From Bacteroidota bacterium (lineage in GTDB: Bacteria > Bacteroidota > Bacteroidia > Bacteroidales > F082), in assembly GCA_023396415.1 (NCBI GenBank), contig JAEWWJ010000059.1, positions 1-62,198 of the forward strand: a stretch of 62,198 nt of DNA, in the 5' to 3' direction. Positions within the stretch are counted from its first letter, which is position 1; each line of letters begins with the position of its first letter. The position numbers were made by a program, and so were the translations under genes. This document shows positions 17,081-24,100 of this stretch, one piece after another. The notes beneath the pieces were generated by a model that saw only the letters and a program-made list of their open reading frames with translations, had not been told where the DNA came from and searched no databases.

Positions 17081-17589
17081 TGTGTCCTATGGATATTACA
17101 AACTCAATTATTACAGCGTCTTCTACTCTTTTTGCAGTTGGAATAACTTTGTATTTCACTAATAGACGAGAGAAGAATAAGTTTTTACAAGACCTCAAAC
17201 TGAAAGAGTATATCGAATTAGAAACCTTTTATGTAAGTCTTCTTTCATCTATAGAAATGGCAATCCGATACACTGAACGTGGTGAAAACTACAAGGACTT
17301 GTTTCGGGAAAAATCAATTAACTCTGCAAAAGCCAACTTGATTGCACCTGAAGTAATAAACCAAAAACTAAATGACGTTAGCGAAGCTATGTTTATTTGG
17401 TCGTCTTATTACAGACAAAGCCTGCCATCTAAAATTGGTGACACAGGATTAGGAATGATTTCAAATAAGGATATTGAATTTAAAGAGAAAGCCGACAAAG
17501 AATATCCAAAACTTCAAAAGGAAATTGGACTGTTGGTTAATCTGATAAAACAAGAACTTAATAGACAAAAGGAAAGACTAAAAAAATAG
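17080..17589 (+). CDS. Small single-pass membrane protein of the cassette, unknown function
   Basis: A 169-residue protein with one N-terminal transmembrane helix (about residues 7-27, SIITASSTLFAVGITLYFT) followed by NRREK and a soluble, helical, Lys/Glu-rich domain that is probably cytoplasmic. No motif is recognised. It starts at the last base of the endonuclease stop (TAATG); an alternative start is the ATG three codons in (17089). It ends 7 bases before the attC-like site, so it is the last gene of the mobile cassette. Position suggests either a passenger with its own function or an accessory of the restriction system. The sequence does not tell which. Confidence 0.75.
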   Translation: MCPMDITNSIITASSTLFAVGITLYFTNRREKNKFLQDLKLKEYIELETFYVSLLSSIEMAIRYTERGENYKDLFREKSINSAKANLIAPEVINQKLNDVSEAMFIWSSYYRQSLPSKIGDTGLGMISNKDIEFKEKADKEYPKLQKEIGLLVNLIKQELNRQKERLKK

Positions 17590-17596
17590 AAGCCCA

Positions 17597-17724
17597 GCCG
17601 GTAACAGCGGTTTGGCGTAATGGCGGGTTCAGTTCTTCGTATGACAGTTTTGTTGTAGATTCAAGTGCAGTTCTTCGATTGAACTTTGTGCTAAAAATCA
17701 GCCACTACGCCAAGCCGCCAAACG
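17597..17724 (+). repeat. attC-like folded recombination site at the cassette end
   Basis: Bases 17607-17624 (GCGGTTTGGCGTAATGGC) pair with 17701-17718 (GCCACTACGCCAAGCCGC) over 18 positions with one mismatch and one G:T pair. Just outside the left arm is GCCGGTAAC (17597-17605). Its exact complement GTTACCGGC occurs at the other end of the insert (15381-15389), so the two would extend the stem by nine pairs in the circular form, next to an unpaired 1x5 internal loop (A against CAAAC). This mirrors the R''/R' core sites, with invariant AAC/GTT, and the L''/L' arms of an integron attC. The folded length of about 136 bases is also in range. A direct repeat CAGTTCTTCG occurs twice in the central loop (17630-17639 and 17668-17677). 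Confidence 0.7.
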
Positions 17725-18410
17725 ATCTACCAAACCGACTAATCAAAATGTTTTCATTTGTTGGTGAAACAATTCTCGATCCATTTTTAGGTAGCGGAAC
17801 AACAGCATTGGCAGCGAAAAGATTAGACAGAAATTCTGTTGGTTTTGAAATCAACCCTGAATTTATTCCCTTCATAAAAGAAAAATTAGACGTTCACCAA
17901 AAGGACTTAGATGGAACAACTTATGAGTTTGTAACTCAAAATCAATTAACTATCGACTTTGAAACAGAAATCAAGAAACTGCCATACATCTTCAAAGACC
18001 CACACACTCTCGACAAGAAAATTGATATAAAAAGGTTACAGTTCGGCTCTAAAATTGACAAAGACAGTTCCACTCAGCGAGAAGAACTTTATACCGTTAA
18101 AGAAATTATTAGTCCGGGAAAAATTAGATTGAGTAATGATTTAACAATAAAACTTATTGGCATAAAGGAAAACCCAATTGTTAATGGTCAAGCGACAGCT
18201 TTTCTAATTGAAAAAACAAAGGGCAAAAGAGTCTCCCTAAAATATGACAAAGAAAAATATGACAAAGAGAACAATTTACTTTGTTACTTGTACTTGGAAA
18301 ATAAAACTTTTTTAAATGCCCACTTAATAAAAGCCGGACTGGTATTGGTTGATAACGATTCTGATTTTAAGTATAAAAACAAATTCAACTCACTTACGGA
18401 AACAACATAA
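17679..18410 (+). CDS. DNA methyltransferase: 3' part of the split gene, with degenerate SNase-like domain
   Basis: C-terminal part of the interrupted methyltransferase. From base 17724 it reads DLPNRLIKMFSF (motif X), DPFLGSGTT (motif I, SAM binding, residues 34-42) and the following SAM-pocket strands. The 15 residues before that come from the cassette end. The listed start is a TTG inside the attC-like site; the first ATG is at 17748, in the middle of motif X. From about residue 120 to 225 the sequence follows the staphylococcal-nuclease fold: KIRLSNDLTIKLIGI, then ATAFLIEKTKGKRVSL and LLCYLYLENKTF. The catalytic residues expected there are replaced: Lys for the RLIG-type Arg, and Asn for the Arg of the YGR position. 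It is therefore probably a binding domain. Whether this half is translated is uncertain. Confidence 0.8.
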   Translation: MNFVLKISHYAKPPNDLPNRLIKMFSFVGETILDPFLGSGTTALAAKRLDRNSVGFEINPEFIPFIKEKLDVHQKDLDGTTYEFVTQNQLTIDFETEIKKLPYIFKDPHTLDKKIDIKRLQFGSKIDKDSSTQREELYTVKEIISPGKIRLSNDLTIKLIGIKENPIVNGQATAFLIEKTKGKRVSLKYDKEKYDKENNLLCYLYLENKTFLNAHLIKAGLVLVDNDSDFKYKNKFNSLTETT

Positions 18411-18538
18411 ATGGAGGCAGAATAGGGATTAAATCAATAATTTCGCGCCAATTTGTAATAGTGAAAGTAATTCTCCATCAACGGCATGAAATTTTGAGTA
18501 ACATTTTGGAATATTCTAAACCTTAATACCATAAAAAA

Positions 18539-19258
18539 ATGAACGAATTAGAGGAAGAACCACCCATTTATAAATACGCAAAGCCTTTCGGTAAGAAAGA
18601 AAAGGTGTTAAATTACACGAGCAATGCTTATCAGCTTACACGGCCAAGTAAAGTTGGTGCAGTAATGGCTCTAATTCGTGAATGCCAGCCAAAAACGTTT
18701 GAAGAATGGCAACAATACTATTTTGAAAAGGCACATACAAAAACCAAAGTCCCAATTAAGGTGACCAGAGAAATCCTAAACGAATTAGGAGAACGTTATG
18801 AAAAGATTACCGAAGTTGTCATACCGGAATGGACACAGGCATTTAAGCAAATTCCGAAGCAAGACTGTTACGATTATATTTATGAAGTCACCGTTCCAAG
18901 AACTTATGATGGTTTTTTAACTGAAAAGTCTGTGATCAATGATTTTCTTGCTAAAAAATTTACTGAGATAAATTTTGAAGAATCAGATTCTGACTTAGAC
19001 CACGCAGGTGATGTTGATTACATTGGCAGAGTTGGAAGTAAGGCTTTTGGTATTCAAATCAAGCCTGTTACAGGAAATGCGAACTTTAGTAACTACAAAC
19101 TTACCGAAAGAATGCAAGCCAACTTTGAAGCATTTGAAGAAAAATACGGTGGTAAAGTATTTGTGGTTTTTTCCACTAAAGTGGGTAGTAAGAAAGAGGT
19201 TCAAAACAAGGAAGTGATGGATGAAATTAGACAAGAAATAGCCCGTCTATCAATCTGA
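18539..19258 (+). CDS. MjaI-like type II restriction endonuclease
   Basis: A 239-residue protein resembling the MjaI restriction endonuclease family (PF09568), whose founding member recognises CTAG. The likely active site is LDHAGDVDYIG (Asp158/Asp160) followed by FGIQIKPVTG (Gln173-Ile-Lys175), a PD-(D/E)xK-type core with Gln in the acidic position. It follows the split methyltransferase gene by 128 bases and most likely formed a system with it; the 128-base spacer shows no other feature. The reading frame is intact although its methyltransferase is interrupted. This raises the question of how the host DNA is protected. Family assignment rests on motif and context, so specificity is not certain. 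Confidence 0.75.
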   Translation: MNELEEEPPIYKYAKPFGKKEKVLNYTSNAYQLTRPSKVGAVMALIRECQPKTFEEWQQYYFEKAHTKTKVPIKVTREILNELGERYEKITEVVIPEWTQAFKQIPKQDCYDYIYEVTVPRTYDGFLTEKSVINDFLAKKFTEINFEESDSDLDHAGDVDYIGRVGSKAFGIQIKPVTGNANFSNYKLTERMQANFEAFEEKYGGKVFVVFSTKVGSKKEVQNKEVMDEIRQEIARLSI

Positions 19259-19622
19259 GGCAAGCCCTAAACCTAACGGTATGGAGAAGCAATAATGGTT
19301 GAAGTAATACCAAGATACAACTGTATAGTGGCGTTGATGTTTTATTGAAGACCACAAATAATCGCCATCCATCCCCATCAAAACCCAAACCAACCCTCAG
19401 CACATCATAAAATGACCTTTGTGTCTTCTTTGAGAGACGCTGCGCAATAGCTCTGCCAATAGATTGAGCCAAAAAGTCCTTTCCGGTGCAAACAAAAAAT
19501 AGTCTATCTTTGCAACCTCAAAAAAAGAAAAACGGCAAGTTGTAAGCCGCCACAAATTAATCCTTTCTTTCGCCGGTGCAGAAAATGCAACGTCTTTTCC
19601 GGCCACATTTACACCATTTTTA
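19259..19622 (+). promoter_or_regulatory. Intergenic region with rhlE promoter and long leader
   Basis: This 364-base stretch has no credible gene. The last third holds a -7 box TATCTTTG (19505-19512) with a poor -33 region (TTTCC at 19480-19484). Transcription would start near 19518, giving a 5' leader of about 100 bases before the helicase ATG, unusually long for this genome. The leader contains repeated CCGGTGCA/CCGGCC-like stretches that could fold. Long leaders are common on cold- or stress-regulated helicase genes, so post-transcriptional control is possible. The first two thirds, after the MjaI-like gene, show nothing recognisable and probably mark the right edge of the island. Confidence 0.5.
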
Positions 19623-20846
19623 ATGTCTTTTCAAAATCTGAACCTGATAGAACCTGTCATGAAAGCCTTGGCAGTTGAAGGCTATACCACGCCTACACCC
19701 ATTCAGCAACAAAGTATTCCTTTTGTGCTGGAAGGCCGCGACCTGCAAGGCTGCGCCCAAACCGGAACCGGCAAAACAGCCGCTTTCGCCATCCCCATCA
19801 TACAGTTGCTGCTTCAGCAAAAACAACCTAAAAGCGGCATCAGAGCCTTAGTTTTAACTCCCACAAGAGAGCTTGCCATACAAATTGACGAAAGTTTCGC
19901 GTCCTACGGACACTTCACTCCCATCAAACATACTGTCATTTTTGGCGGCGTGTCGCAATTGCACCAAACAACGGCCCTCAAAAGAGGCGTTGACGTGCTG
20001 ATTGCAACCCCCGGCCGTTTGCTCGACCTCATTGGACAAGGATTTATTGACCTCCGCAGACTCGAGATCTTCGTGCTCGATGAAGCCGACCGTATGCTCG
20101 ACATGGGTTTCATCCATGATGTGAAAAAAATCATCGGCTACATTCCCGAGCGTCGGCAAACCCTGTTCTTTTCGGCAACCATGCCAACTGAGATTCAAAA
20201 ATTAGCTAAATCGCTGCTACGCAATCCCGCTAAGGTAGAGGTTACACCTCCAAGTACCACTGTCGAAAAAATTGACCAAGCGCTTTACCACACCAACAAA
20301 GCCGACAAACCCAACCTGCTTTTGCACCTGATTGAAACCGAAAAAATACCCACTGCGCTTGTTTTTACCCGAACCAAACACGGGGCCGACAAAGTGGTAA
20401 AATTCCTATTGCGTTACAATATTCAAGCTGCTGCCATCCATGGCAATAAAAGTCAAAATGCACGTCAAGCGGCCTTAAGTAATTTCAAAACCGGTAGATT
20501 GCATGTTTTGGTGGCTACCGACATTGCCGCTCGCGGCATTGACATTGACGAGCTGACCCATGTTTTCAATTTTGATTTACCTGAAGTTCCTGAGACTTAC
20601 GTCCACCGCATAGGACGTACCGGAAGAGCAGGCCTTTCAGGCACAGCCATCGCTTTTTGTGACGTTGAAGAACGTGATTTACTGCGCGACATCGAACGCT
20701 TGATCGGAATCAAAATTCCTTTGGTAGAAGATCATCCTTATCTCCCACTGCCGGGAACTCCGCTTCCAAAAGCTGCAGCTCCGGTTCAACGCAACAGAAA
20801 CCAACACCAACAAAGGAGTCAACCGCGCAGTAAGGCCTACAGATAA
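19623..20846 (+). CDS. rhlE: DEAD-box ATP-dependent RNA helicase, RhlE type
   Basis: A 407-residue cytoplasmic RNA helicase acting in ribosome assembly or RNA decay, especially in the cold. All core motifs are present: Q motif (PTPIQQQSIP), motif I AQTGTGKT, Ia PTRELAIQ, GG and TPGR, motif II VLDEADRM, III SAT, IV-VI including ARGIDI and HRIGRTGRAG. The short basic, Gln/Arg/Asn-rich tail (PVQRNRNQHQQRSQPRSKAYR region) is typical of the RhlE subgroup, where it binds RNA. It is transcribed with a leader of about 100 bases from its own candidate promoter. A terminator begins 20 bases after the stop, so it is not in an operon with the following decarboxylase. Confidence 0.94.
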   Translation: MSFQNLNLIEPVMKALAVEGYTTPTPIQQQSIPFVLEGRDLQGCAQTGTGKTAAFAIPIIQLLLQQKQPKSGIRALVLTPTRELAIQIDESFASYGHFTPIKHTVIFGGVSQLHQTTALKRGVDVLIATPGRLLDLIGQGFIDLRRLEIFVLDEADRMLDMGFIHDVKKIIGYIPERRQTLFFSATMPTEIQKLAKSLLRNPAKVEVTPPSTTVEKIDQALYHTNKADKPNLLLHLIETEKIPTALVFTRTKHGADKVVKFLLRYNIQAAAIHGNKSQNARQAALSNFKTGRLHVLVATDIAARGIDIDELTHVFNFDLPEVPETYVHRIGRTGRAGLSGTAIAFCDVEERDLLRDIERLIGIKIPLVEDHPYLPLPGTPLPKAAAPVQRNRNQHQQRSQPRSKAYR

Positions 20847-20866
20847 ATGCTGTTAAAAAACAGAAA

Positions 20867-20908
20867 AACGCAATTGCATCTTTTAAAAGAGCAAGTGCGT
20901 TTTTTTAT
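20867..20908 (+). terminator. Terminator after rhlE
   Basis: AACGCAATTGC (20867-20877) pairs with GCAAGTGCGTT (20891-20901) with one mismatch. The loop itself contains the palindrome TCTTTTAAAAGA, and seven T residues follow. It lies inside the upstream extension of the next open frame, showing that the next gene starts later, at 20976. Confidence 0.85.
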
Positions 20909-20975
20909 TGGAAAATTTTGTAGAAACATTCATTTGACCAATTTCAATTACATTCGTTGCTCCAAAAATCTTTCT

Positions 20976-22286
20976 ATGGCATCCTTTGAAACACCAAAAA
21001 CAGCATCTTCTCAGTATGAAAAGTCGCAGGTTTTATCGGCACTGTTAAAGCAAAAAACTTTCGTCAGCGAAGAGGATACCGCCCTCATATTCTTTGACTT
21101 AGCACATCTCGAAAGCAAACTAAAGGCCCTTAAAGCAGCATTTCCAGCCTCTACCCATCATGCTGCTGCCATGAAAGCCAATCCTTTGATCAAAATAAAC
21201 GAGCTGCTTCGAGCAATGGATTTAGGGATAGAAGTTGCCAGTTTGCCTGAGCTTCAAATCGCACTGTCTTGTGGTTTTCAGGCCGACAAAATTGTATTCG
21301 ATTCGCCGGCCAAAACCAAAGCTGAGATCATTTTTGCATTAGAGCAAGGAGTGCATTTGAATGCAGATTCATTTGATGAATTGGATCGCATCCACGATTT
21401 TCTACAATCCAACCCATCAAAAAGTAGTGTTGGCATTCGGGTGAATCCACAAATTGGAGATGGCAAGATAGCTTCCACTGGCGTTGCATCAAAAGTTTCA
21501 AAATTTGCTGTCCCTTTGCAAGAAAATCGTGAAAGGCTAATTAAATACTTCACTAAGCACCATTGGATCAATGCAATACACGTGCATATCGGTTCACAGG
21601 GCTATCCCGTTCATCAACTGGTCGAAGGCATTCAAAGGGTTTTTATTTTTATTGAAGAGGTAAATCGGGAAATAGAAAAAGCAGCTTTACGCGACCCCAT
21701 CACGATTTTTGATTTGGGTGGAGGATTGCCTGTTGCTTATCATCAGAATGATAAAATTGTAACTTTTGGACAATATAGAGCTTTGCTCGAAGCTGCCATT
21801 CCAAAATTGTTTCAAGGTCATTATCGGATCATTACCGAATTTGGCCGCGCCCTTCATGCACAGGCCGGATGGGTGGCCTCGAAGGTGGAATATGTTAAAC
21901 GTCAAGAAGAGCAATCCATTGTGATCCTGCACGTTGGCGCTGATCTTTTATTGCGTGAGTGCTACAACCCCAATGATTGGCACCATGAAATTACAGTAGC
22001 CGACCACGAAGGACACCTGAAAGAAGGCCCAGACGACTTCATTTACACCCTTGCCGGGCCTTTGTGTTTTGCCGGCGACATCATTGCCCGCCAGATTCGT
22101 CTGCCCAAAGTTGACGAAGGCGATTATATCCTCATCCACGATACGGGCGCTTACAGTTTGGGAATGTGGTCGCGATATAACAGCCGTCAAATACCAAAAG
22201 TCATTGGATACAGAGCTGATTTGATGAGCTTTGAAGTTTTAAAAGAAAGAGAATCTGTTCATGATTTGATTCGCTTTTGGCAATAA
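20976..22286 (+). CDS. PLP-dependent fold-III decarboxylase (ornithine/diaminopimelate decarboxylase family)
   Basis: A 436-residue enzyme of the alanine-racemase-fold decarboxylase family. The PLP Schiff-base lysine is Lys67 in AAMKANPLIK, HVHIGSQG supplies the PLP-stacking His, DLGGGLP binds the phosphate, and the catalytic Cys is about residue 364 in AGPLCFAGDII. HDTGAYSLGMWSRYN replaces the usual GAY.YSM.S.FN substrate loop. Substrate is uncertain: it is too divergent in the specificity region to call LysA, and no lysine or polyamine genes are adjacent. I start at the ATG at 20976; the frame is open from 20847 but that extension contains the rhlE terminator. The gene ends 3 bases from the convergent DUF4256 gene. 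Confidence 0.85.
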   Translation: MASFETPKTASSQYEKSQVLSALLKQKTFVSEEDTALIFFDLAHLESKLKALKAAFPASTHHAAAMKANPLIKINELLRAMDLGIEVASLPELQIALSCGFQADKIVFDSPAKTKAEIIFALEQGVHLNADSFDELDRIHDFLQSNPSKSSVGIRVNPQIGDGKIASTGVASKVSKFAVPLQENRERLIKYFTKHHWINAIHVHIGSQGYPVHQLVEGIQRVFIFIEEVNREIEKAALRDPITIFDLGGGLPVAYHQNDKIVTFGQYRALLEAAIPKLFQGHYRIITEFGRALHAQAGWVASKVEYVKRQEEQSIVILHVGADLLLRECYNPNDWHHEITVADHEGHLKEGPDDFIYTLAGPLCFAGDIIARQIRLPKVDEGDYILIHDTGAYSLGMWSRYNSRQIPKVIGYRADLMSFEVLKERESVHDLIRFWQ

Positions 22287-22289
22287 ATT

Positions 22290-22853
22290 TTACACCTTTA
22301 GCGAAGCACGAAAACCTCTGACCGCGTAATAAGACGAAGCTCCGTTGTGATAAACGAAGGTAGTAGCGTAACGAAAATCAGCAAAAAGCGCACCTCCCAA
22401 CTCCCTAATTTTGGTGGGTGTTTTCAACCAACTGGAGGTTTTTGTATCATAATTACCAAGTGATTGCAGGTAACGGTATTGGTCTTCGTCCAAAATCTCG
22501 ATACCCATAGCAGCGGCCAGATCCAAAGCGGTGTTTTTTGGTTTAAACTCCTTTCGTGATGCCAAACCTTCTTGGTCGTAGCAAATACTTCGGCGGCCTT
22601 TGGGAGTTTCAGCCGAGCAATCGAAAAAAATGTATTCATCCGTTGCTTCATCAAAACCCACTACATCCGGCTCACCCCCTGTGGTTTCCATTTCATTCAG
22701 CGACCACAATTTTTTAGGATTATTTCTAAGCTTCGCTTCTAACTTGTTCCAATCAAGATTCTTATGCCGATTTATATTTTTCTCAAACCGACTTTGAAGT
22801 GTTTCTATAAGCTCTTTTTGCTGTTCTTCACTCAGTCTTTTTTCAGTTTTCAT
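22290..22853 (-). CDS. DUF4256 family protein
   Basis: A 187-residue soluble protein matching the DUF4256 family (PF14066), whose members are uniformly about 185 residues and of unknown function. Recognisable stretches include METTGGEPDVVGFD, FFDCSAETPKGRRSICYD (about 76-93), ALDLAAAMGIEILDEDQYR, and the C-terminal ALFADFRYATTFVYHNGA. Two cysteines (about 79 and 91) fall in the most conserved segment. There is no signal peptide or membrane helix. The gene is monocistronic, tail-to-tail with the decarboxylase gene, and separated from lpxB by 113 bases with no clear terminator. Confidence 0.85.
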   Translation of the reverse strand: MKTEKRLSEEQQKELIETLQSRFEKNINRHKNLDWNKLEAKLRNNPKKLWSLNEMETTGGEPDVVGFDEATDEYIFFDCSAETPKGRRSICYDQEGLASRKEFKPKNTALDLAAAMGIEILDEDQYRYLQSLGNYDTKTSSWLKTPTKIRELGGALFADFRYATTFVYHNGASSYYAVRGFRASLKV

Positions 22854-22966
22854 TGTAATATCGTATCTGTTTAAATTGGGGTTTGCCGGAGAATATTAAC
22901 ATCAAATAAAAAAAGGCGGTAAAGAAAAGATGCTTTTCTGCAACACATCAACGCCTGAGTTTGAAA

Positions 22967-24079
22967 TCAAACGGAGGTGTTGTTGACAATCAGCTGTGCA
23001 GCGCGGGCTGAGGCTCCTCCTCCCCCAAGTTTATTTTTCAATGCTTTATAATCGCCTTTGATCAGTGCAATTTTTTCATTGTCATGAAGCAAAGCGTCAA
23101 GTTCGCGACAAAGACTTTTTGTATTGAGCTCATCTTGAATAAGTTCCTTCACCACCTCGCGATCCATAATCAGGTTGACCAACGAGATATGTTTGATGTC
23201 AACAATGCGCTTTGCAATGAAATAAGAAAGTCCGTTGGCCTTGTAGCAAACAACCTCCGGCACGCCCCACAAAGCTGTTTCGAGCGTGGCCGTTCCCGAA
23301 GTAACCAAAGCCGCTGTTGCATTTTGTAACAGTCTATATGTCTGACTTTTAACGATTTTAACATCACTTTCACCGGTGATGGAGCTGTAAAAACTTTCAT
23401 CCATGGAAGGCGCACCGGCAATCACAAACTGATAATCAGGAAATAAGGGCACTACTGACAACATCACATTCAACAACCGACTGATTTCTTGTTTTCGGCT
23501 TCCAGGCAAGAGCGCTACAATAGGGCGTTGATCGAGCTGGTGTTCTATCCTGAAATCAAAGTCAGGAAGCGCTTCTGTTTGGATGGCATCCAGCAAAGGG
23601 TGTCCGACAAAAGCCACCTCCATGCCATACTTTTTGTAAAAATCTTTCTCAAAAGGCAAAATCACCAACATTTTATCCACCACCTTTTTGATGGTTTTCA
23701 CGCGGCCTTTCTTCCATGCCCACACTTGTGGCGAGATGTAATACTGCACCTTGAAGCCATGGCGATGCGCAAACTCGGCAATGCGCAAATTAAAACCCGG
23801 ATAATCAACCAAAATAAGAATATCAGGTTGATAATCAATCAAATCCATTTTGCAAAAACTGATGTTGCGAAGCACAGTAGTCAAATTAAACAACACTTCA
23901 ATGAAACCCATGAAAGCCAAATCGCGGTAGTGCTTCACGATATGTGCGCCTTGGGCCTCCATCAAATCACCGCCCCAAGCACGTATATCCGCCTCAGGGT
24001 CTATCTTTTTTATTTCTTTGATAAGATTAGAAGCGTGTAAATCGCCGGAAGCCTCCCCAACAATGATATAGTATTTCAT
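22967..24079 (-). CDS. lpxB: Lipid-A-disaccharide synthase
   Basis: Peripheral inner-membrane glycosyltransferase (GT19) joining UDP-2,3-diacylglucosamine and lipid X into the lipid A disaccharide. It is essential for the Gram-negative outer membrane. At 370 residues it has the normal length. Motifs are IVGEASGDLHASNL at the N-terminus (UDP-sugar site), YYISPQVWAWKKGRVKTI near 120, FVGHPLLD near 165, LLPGSRKQEI near 193, and SGTATLETALWG near 265. It lies at the 3' end of the minus-strand run surE / small membrane protein / lpxB, 21 bases after the preceding stop. A TATATTTG box on the minus strand at 24109-24116 could give it an extra promoter. Confidence 0.96.
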   Translation of the reverse strand: MKYYIIVGEASGDLHASNLIKEIKKIDPEADIRAWGGDLMEAQGAHIVKHYRDLAFMGFIEVLFNLTTVLRNISFCKMDLIDYQPDILILVDYPGFNLRIAEFAHRHGFKVQYYISPQVWAWKKGRVKTIKKVVDKMLVILPFEKDFYKKYGMEVAFVGHPLLDAIQTEALPDFDFRIEHQLDQRPIVALLPGSRKQEISRLLNVMLSVVPLFPDYQFVIAGAPSMDESFYSSITGESDVKIVKSQTYRLLQNATAALVTSGTATLETALWGVPEVVCYKANGLSYFIAKRIVDIKHISLVNLIMDREVVKELIQDELNTKSLCRELDALLHDNEKIALIKGDYKALKNKLGGGGASARAAQLIVNNTSV

Positions 24080-24100
24080 AAATCGTGTTTGGAAAGGGAT

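Larger units (their letters stand above)
15382..17724 (+). mobile_element. Inserted 2343-bp gene cassette with attC-like end, carrying a BglII-like restriction-modification system
   Basis: The boundaries follow from the interrupted methyltransferase: codons up to FPE (ending 15380) and from DLPNR (starting 17724) are contiguous in the family. Excision of 2343 bases (a multiple of three) rejoins them as GAA GAT CTA. The insert begins TTACCGGC and ends with a folded inverted repeat and AAACG. No target duplication beyond one ambiguous G and no terminal inverted repeats of transposon type are present. Inside are a leader with a -7 box and three overlapping genes (methyltransferase, BglII-type endonuclease, small membrane protein), followed by the attC-like site. 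No transposase or integrase is encoded, so mobility would need a recombinase acting in trans. The layout resembles an integron gene cassette inserted at a non-integron site. Confidence 0.75.

Noticed and set aside
15382..17724. Insertion as a transposon or IS element
   Set aside because: There are no transposon-type terminal inverted repeats, no target duplication beyond one ambiguous base, and no transposase; a single folded site at one end fits a cassette better. A group II intron is also unlikely, because the ends do not match GUGYG...AY.
18411..18538. Possible small gene between the methyltransferase 3' part and the MjaI-like gene
   Set aside because: No frame longer than a few codons with sensible composition is present.
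20847..20975. N-terminal extension of the decarboxylase
   Set aside because: The stretch contains the rhlE terminator and is rich in basic residues unlike the family; the ATG at 20976 fits.
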